Below, one piece after another: positions 5,766 to 7,889 of a DNA stretch of 7,889 bases. The stretch is from an uncultured archaeon (GTDB lineage Archaea; Thermoproteota; Nitrososphaeria; Nitrososphaerales; Nitrosopumilaceae), in the NCBI GenBank assembly GCA_937896495.1, contig CALBNQ010000145.1, forward strand, positions 1 through 7,889, read 5' to 3'. A program made the translations under genes and the position numbers. Under the pieces are notes generated by a model. The model had not been told where the DNA came from. It made no database searches and saw only the letters and a program-made list of their open reading frames with translations. Every line of letters starts with the position of its first letter. The first letter of the stretch is position 1.

Positions 5766-6364
5766 TTACTGAAAACCTATTATTCCAGAATTTAATCTTT
5801 TCAAGTTATCACTTTACGATCAAAGAGTGGACATGTTATAGAAATTTAGGAAAAAAGAATAGGGAGTATTCAAAAACATCTTCATTGAGCATACAAATTC
5901 TACAATACGAATTTCTTGGGCCCATTCCATTAAATGAATGGGGGCCACCCATGGAAAAAGTTGTATTTTTGATAATGTCTAGAGATCAAGACAAATTCAA
6001 CATCATATTTGTTGGAAATTGTGAAAAAACAGAAGAATCATCTTTTTTCACACATGATCCACATTTCAAATGTTGGTTAAAAGAATCAATTTCTGAAAAA
6101 TCACTATATCTAGCAATACTGCCATTGTTTGAATCAAATGAAGAACAAAGGAAAAATGTGGTTAAAAAAATCAAAGTCAGATACAATCCAATTTGTAATC
6201 ACGGTGAAGAAGACAAACCAAAGCCAGAATACAAAGTCAGAAAAATGAAAAAATATTCTTGTCCAAAGTGTAATACTGAAATAAATTATGACAAAAATCT
6301 TGAAGAATCAACATCATACAAATGTGACAATTGTGGAACAGATAATGCAGAATTTAATATTTAA
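5741..6364 (+). CDS. Zinc-ribbon hypothetical protein (up to 207 aa), start uncertain
   Basis: The C terminus has a treble-clef-like zinc ribbon: CPKC at 174-177 and CDNC at 195-198 (numbered from TTG 5741), separated by 17 residues. The core (about 70-153) has a strand pair VVFLIMSRDQDKFNIIFVG, a helix ending in RKNVVKKIKVRY and then NPICN, faintly recalling a degenerate GIY-YIG fold. The linker is charged. The 5' end is a problem: TTG 5741 overlaps the divergent 82-aa gene by 25 bp. Residues 28-70 (IKEWTCYRNLGKKN..., ...QYEFLGPIPLNEWGPP) already look like real protein, yet the next standard starts are TTG 5885 and ATG 5951. The nearest TATA-like box predicts a transcript start near 5818, next to ATC 5819. 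Coordinates here are the longest frame with a standard start. Role unknown; the ribbon suggests nucleic-acid or protein binding. Confidence 0.7.
   Translation: MHDCEDLSFTENLLFQNLIFSSYHFTIKEWTCYRNLGKKNREYSKTSSLSIQILQYEFLGPIPLNEWGPPMEKVVFLIMSRDQDKFNIIFVGNCEKTEESSFFTHDPHFKCWLKESISEKSLYLAILPLFESNEEQRKNVVKKIKVRYNPICNHGEEDKPKPEYKVRKMKKYSCPKCNTEINYDKNLEESTSYKCDNCGTDNAEFNI
5788..5796. promoter_or_regulatory. Possible shared TATA-like element for two divergent genes
   Basis: On the minus strand TTAAATTC (5795-5788) is centred about 26 nt before the ATG at 5765. On the plus strand AATTTAAT (5789-5796) would place a start near 5818, where the protein-like part of the zinc-ribbon frame begins. One AT-rich element may therefore drive transcription both ways. 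The minus-strand role is better supported. Confidence 0.4.
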
Positions 6365-6587
6365 CCTTATTTTGGACATTAAACAGTTCTAAAGTCAACA
6401 AGTCAATTGCCTTTTTCAAATGTTCAAATTCGTTTATCGAATGTATTTGTCCCTCAATCAAAGTTCTCATAATTTTAATTGAATTTTTTTGAAAATCTTC
6501 AGATGCAACAATCTCCATTGCATTAATTTTTGATAATAAATTATCTAGTTCTTTAATAATTTCATCTGAAGGCTTATGTTTATCCAT
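6354..6587 (-). CDS. Small helical hypothetical protein (77 aa)
   Basis: A 77-residue soluble protein, nearly all helical: DEIIKELDNLLSKINAMEIV (8-27), then FQKNSIKIMRTLIEGQIHSI (32-51) and HLKKAIDLLTLELFNVQNKV (56-75). Hydrophobic residues fall at heptad-like spacing, suggesting a helical hairpin or coiled-coil oligomer. No cysteine and no membrane segment. I do not recognise the family. The start is ATG at 6587, with TATA-like TCATATAT about 24.5 nt upstream. Its last 11 bp overlap the 3' end of the convergent zinc-ribbon gene, so the two transcripts must be antisense at their ends. Confidence 0.78.
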   Translation of the reverse strand: MDKHKPSDEIIKELDNLLSKINAMEIVASEDFQKNSIKIMRTLIEGQIHSINEFEHLKKAIDLLTLELFNVQNKVKY

Positions 6588-6607
6588 GATTATTTAAGAA
6601 AATTTTG

Positions 6608-6615
6608 ATATATGA
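6608..6615 (-). promoter_or_regulatory. TATA-like box for the 6354-6587 gene
   Basis: Minus-strand TCATATAT is centred about 24.5 nt before the ATG at 6587, just after the stop codon of the 50-aa Cys-rich gene. The position fits an independent, leaderless or near-leaderless transcript. Confidence 0.45.
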
Positions 6616-6619
6616 ATTG

Positions 6620-6772
6620 TTACAGTAAATCCTCATCAATAGTGTTTATAGGATCTAGATATTGTTGACAAGTGCAATTTGGGATATTGCATTTTCCAGC
6701 CTTAATTATTGAGGTACTGTTTTCATTTAGGATGTGAATTTCATCAGTGTGATGACATCGTTTACAATTCAA
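6620..6772 (-). CDS. 50-aa cysteine-rich, probable metal-binding peptide
   Basis: A small minus-strand frame with TTG at 6772-6770 and TAA at 6622-6620, giving 50 residues. It opens MNCKRCHHTDEIHILNENS and has a second cluster KCNIPNCTCQQYLDP. Ligand candidates are C3, C6, H7 and H8, then C28, C33 and C35, an arrangement of CxxCHH and Cx4CxC typical of a small zinc-binding fold, though it matches no named finger I know. No ATG is available: upstream in frame lie only ATA, ATT and GTA codons before a TAA. TTG is supported by a TATA-like box 24.5 nt upstream and a GGTG about 7 nt before it. It follows the alcohol dehydrogenase by 33 bp on the same strand, so read-through is possible. The metal-binding role is inferred. 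Confidence 0.65.
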   Translation of the reverse strand: MNCKRCHHTDEIHILNENSTSIIKAGKCNIPNCTCQQYLDPINTIDEDLL

Positions 6773-6792
6773 TACAATACACCAAATAATTA

Positions 6793-6800
6793 TTTAAAAC
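6793..6800 (-). promoter_or_regulatory. TATA-like box for the 50-aa Cys-rich gene
   Basis: Minus-strand GTTTTAAA is centred about 24.5 nt before the TTG at 6772. It lies in the 33-bp gap after the alcohol dehydrogenase stop, suggesting that the tiny gene can be transcribed by itself. Confidence 0.4.
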
Positions 6801-6805
6801 CAGAA

Positions 6806-7840
6806 TCATGGAATTAACACCGCACGCGCTTCAATTTCAGAATCTTTCAATTTTTTTAGCGCATCATTAGCACTCTCTAACGGAAAGACTTTTGTAATAA
6901 CTTCTAATTTTTTTTCATCACAGATTTTGATCACTTCTTCCATATCAGCAGTAGAACCAATTAATGTTCCACGAATTGTTTTTTCTTCAAAAGCCAAGAA
7001 AGACGGATTTTCTCCAACTGTAGCAATTATTATCAATCCACCTTTTTTGACTGACTTTATTGCAGTATCAGTTACAATATCAGAAGGCGCAAATACAATA
7101 GCTGCGTCAAGAAAACCATGTTTTTCTTTTAAAGAAAAAAGAAATTTTTCTTGATTTTCTGAAAATGTCATCACATCAAGTGCACCTAATCTTTTTGCAA
7201 CATCAAGATGATTCTGAGATCTAGAAAAAGCAATTACATCACAGTTTTCAACTTTAGCAAACTGTACAGCCATATGTCCCACTCCGCCAATTCCAAAAAT
7301 TCCAATTTTTTTATGTTTTTTTGGTTCTGCAGCTTTTACTGCTTTGTATGCAGTTATTCCTGCACAAAACAACGGTGCAGCATATTCAGATTTCATAGTG
7401 TCAGGTACAAGTGTTGCAAAATTCTCGTGAACTGTGATGTATTCAGTATACCCTCCTTTGAAAGACTCTCCAGTAATTGTGGATGATTCACAAAGGTATT
7501 CTTTTCCTTCTAAACAATATTGACACTTTTGACATGCCTCAAGTAAAGGGGTAATTCCTGCCCTATCACCAACTTTGAATTTTGTTACAGCATCACCTAT
7601 TTCAATTATTTTTCCAACAACCTCATGACCAGGAACAGTTGGTAAAGAAGGAGGTATTCCAATATCTTGCCAATCACCTTCAATTCCATGAAGTTGTGAA
7701 TGACATACACCGCATGCTTCAATTTTTAGTAAAATTTCATTTGAACGTTTTATTTCATGCCTATCAATAGTAGTTAATTTCAAAGGGTTTGTTTCAATTT
7801 TAGCACATTTTGATAATACCATTGCACGCATTTTTTCCAT
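6806..7840 (-). CDS. Zinc-dependent medium-chain alcohol dehydrogenase
   Basis: A 344-residue member of the zinc-dependent medium-chain dehydrogenase/reductase family, full length. Such enzymes interconvert alcohols and aldehydes or ketones with NAD(P)(H) in the cytoplasm. Catalytic zinc ligands are C46 (ACGVCHSQLHG), H72 with E73 (PGHE) and C159 (LFCAGITAY). The structural zinc site is intact: C103, C106, C109 and C117. The Rossmann fold begins IGIFGIGGVGHMAVQFAK (GxGxxG at 183-188). The second strand ends VIAFSRS instead of in an acidic residue, which favours NADPH over NADH. The usual Asp after the first zinc cysteine (CHxD) is Gln49 here, a subgroup variation. Sequence resembles the AdhP / cinnamyl-alcohol-dehydrogenase-like branch; the substrate cannot be named. 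ATG 7840 is supported by a TATA-like box 25.5 nt upstream; ATG 7831 is a less likely alternative. Confidence 0.95.
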   Translation of the reverse strand: MEKMRAMVLSKCAKIETNPLKLTTIDRHEIKRSNEILLKIEACGVCHSQLHGIEGDWQDIGIPPSLPTVPGHEVVGKIIEIGDAVTKFKVGDRAGITPLLEACQKCQYCLEGKEYLCESSTITGESFKGGYTEYITVHENFATLVPDTMKSEYAAPLFCAGITAYKAVKAAEPKKHKKIGIFGIGGVGHMAVQFAKVENCDVIAFSRSQNHLDVAKRLGALDVMTFSENQEKFLFSLKEKHGFLDAAIVFAPSDIVTDTAIKSVKKGGLIIIATVGENPSFLAFEEKTIRGTLIGSTADMEEVIKICDEKKLEVITKVFPLESANDALKKLKDSEIEARAVLIP

Positions 7841-7861
7841 GATTTCAAAAATATTTCACTG

Positions 7862-7869
7862 AATTTTAA
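7862..7869 (-). promoter_or_regulatory. TATA-like box for the alcohol dehydrogenase gene
   Basis: Minus-strand TTAAAATT is centred 25.5 nt before the ATG at 7840, predicting a leaderless mRNA. No Shine-Dalgarno-like sequence precedes the ATG. The window ends 20 bp further upstream, so any regulator site beyond that is not visible. Confidence 0.5.
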
Positions 7870-7889
7870 GATTTGATTTGTTTTTGTAG

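Noticed and set aside
5986..6186. Minus-strand frame of 66 codons opposite the zinc-ribbon gene
   Set aside because: It is antisense to the core of a frame ending in an intact two-CxxC zinc ribbon; no promoter-like sequence or domain was seen.
6927..7770. Plus-strand frames of 62-92 codons opposite the alcohol dehydrogenase
   Set aside because: All are antisense to conserved zinc and Rossmann motifs. The Cys/Phe-rich product of 7208-7486 is just the reverse of the Gly/Lys/Ala-rich Rossmann region.
1..7889. Search for tRNA, rRNA, CRISPR repeats, insertion-sequence ends, integrase or defence genes
   Set aside because: No cloverleaf with a conserved T-loop, no regularly spaced repeats, no transposase or recombinase motifs and no terminal inverted repeats were found by reading. 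The window looks like ordinary chromosome.

Overview
The window looks like ordinary chromosome from an ammonia-oxidising archaeon of the Nitrososphaerota (Thaumarchaeota), most likely a Nitrosopumilus- or Nitrosarchaeum-like marine lineage. This rests on strong A+T richness (about two thirds by eye), very tight packing of short genes, AGA-dominated arginine codons, TTG/GTG starts, and AT-rich archaeal TATA-like boxes about 25 nt before many start codons. Many of the short hypothetical proteins have the feel of that lineage, but this is recognition, not a database result.

Layout. 1-923 (+): the 3' end of an unrecognised gene, coupled by a 4-bp stop/start overlap to a signal-anchored coiled-coil protein. 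945-1406 (-): an unrecognised 153-aa protein, divergent from 1483-2334 (+), which holds a 115-aa protein, an unlisted 30-aa one-helix membrane peptide (1890-1982) with a perfect inverted repeat at its probable promoter, and a 106-aa protein with a TTG start. 2331-4355 (-): the largest gene, a DUF255/YyaL (SSP411-like) protein with a thioredoxin-type domain and an alpha-barrel. 4398-4631 (-): a 77-aa helical protein, divergent from a six-helix membrane protein at 4788-5516 (+). 5517-5765 (-): an 82-aa membrane-anchored protein, divergent from a zinc-ribbon protein ending at 6364 (+). 6354-6587 (-): a 77-aa helical protein. 6620-6772 (-): a 50-aa Cys-rich peptide. 6806-7840 (-): a zinc-dependent medium-chain alcohol dehydrogenase.

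Functionally only the DUF255 protein and the alcohol dehydrogenase can be assigned to known families. The rest are small proteins of unknown role; several are membrane-bound or outward-facing (229 aa, 82 aa, 242 aa, 30 aa) and two carry probable metal-binding cysteines (zinc-ribbon protein, 50-aa peptide). Nearly every gene seems to have its own promoter, so apart from the coupled pair at 234 there is little sign of operons. Convergent genes meet with overlapping or abutting stop codons.

There is no tRNA, rRNA, CRISPR array, insertion sequence or integrase, and no recognisable defence or biosynthetic cluster. No stretch above 300 bases lacks a gene; the longest gap is 4632-4787. The best leads are the inverted repeat at 1868-1886, the non-standard start of the zinc-ribbon gene and its possible degenerate GIY-YIG-like core, and the two tiny genes at 1890 and 6620.
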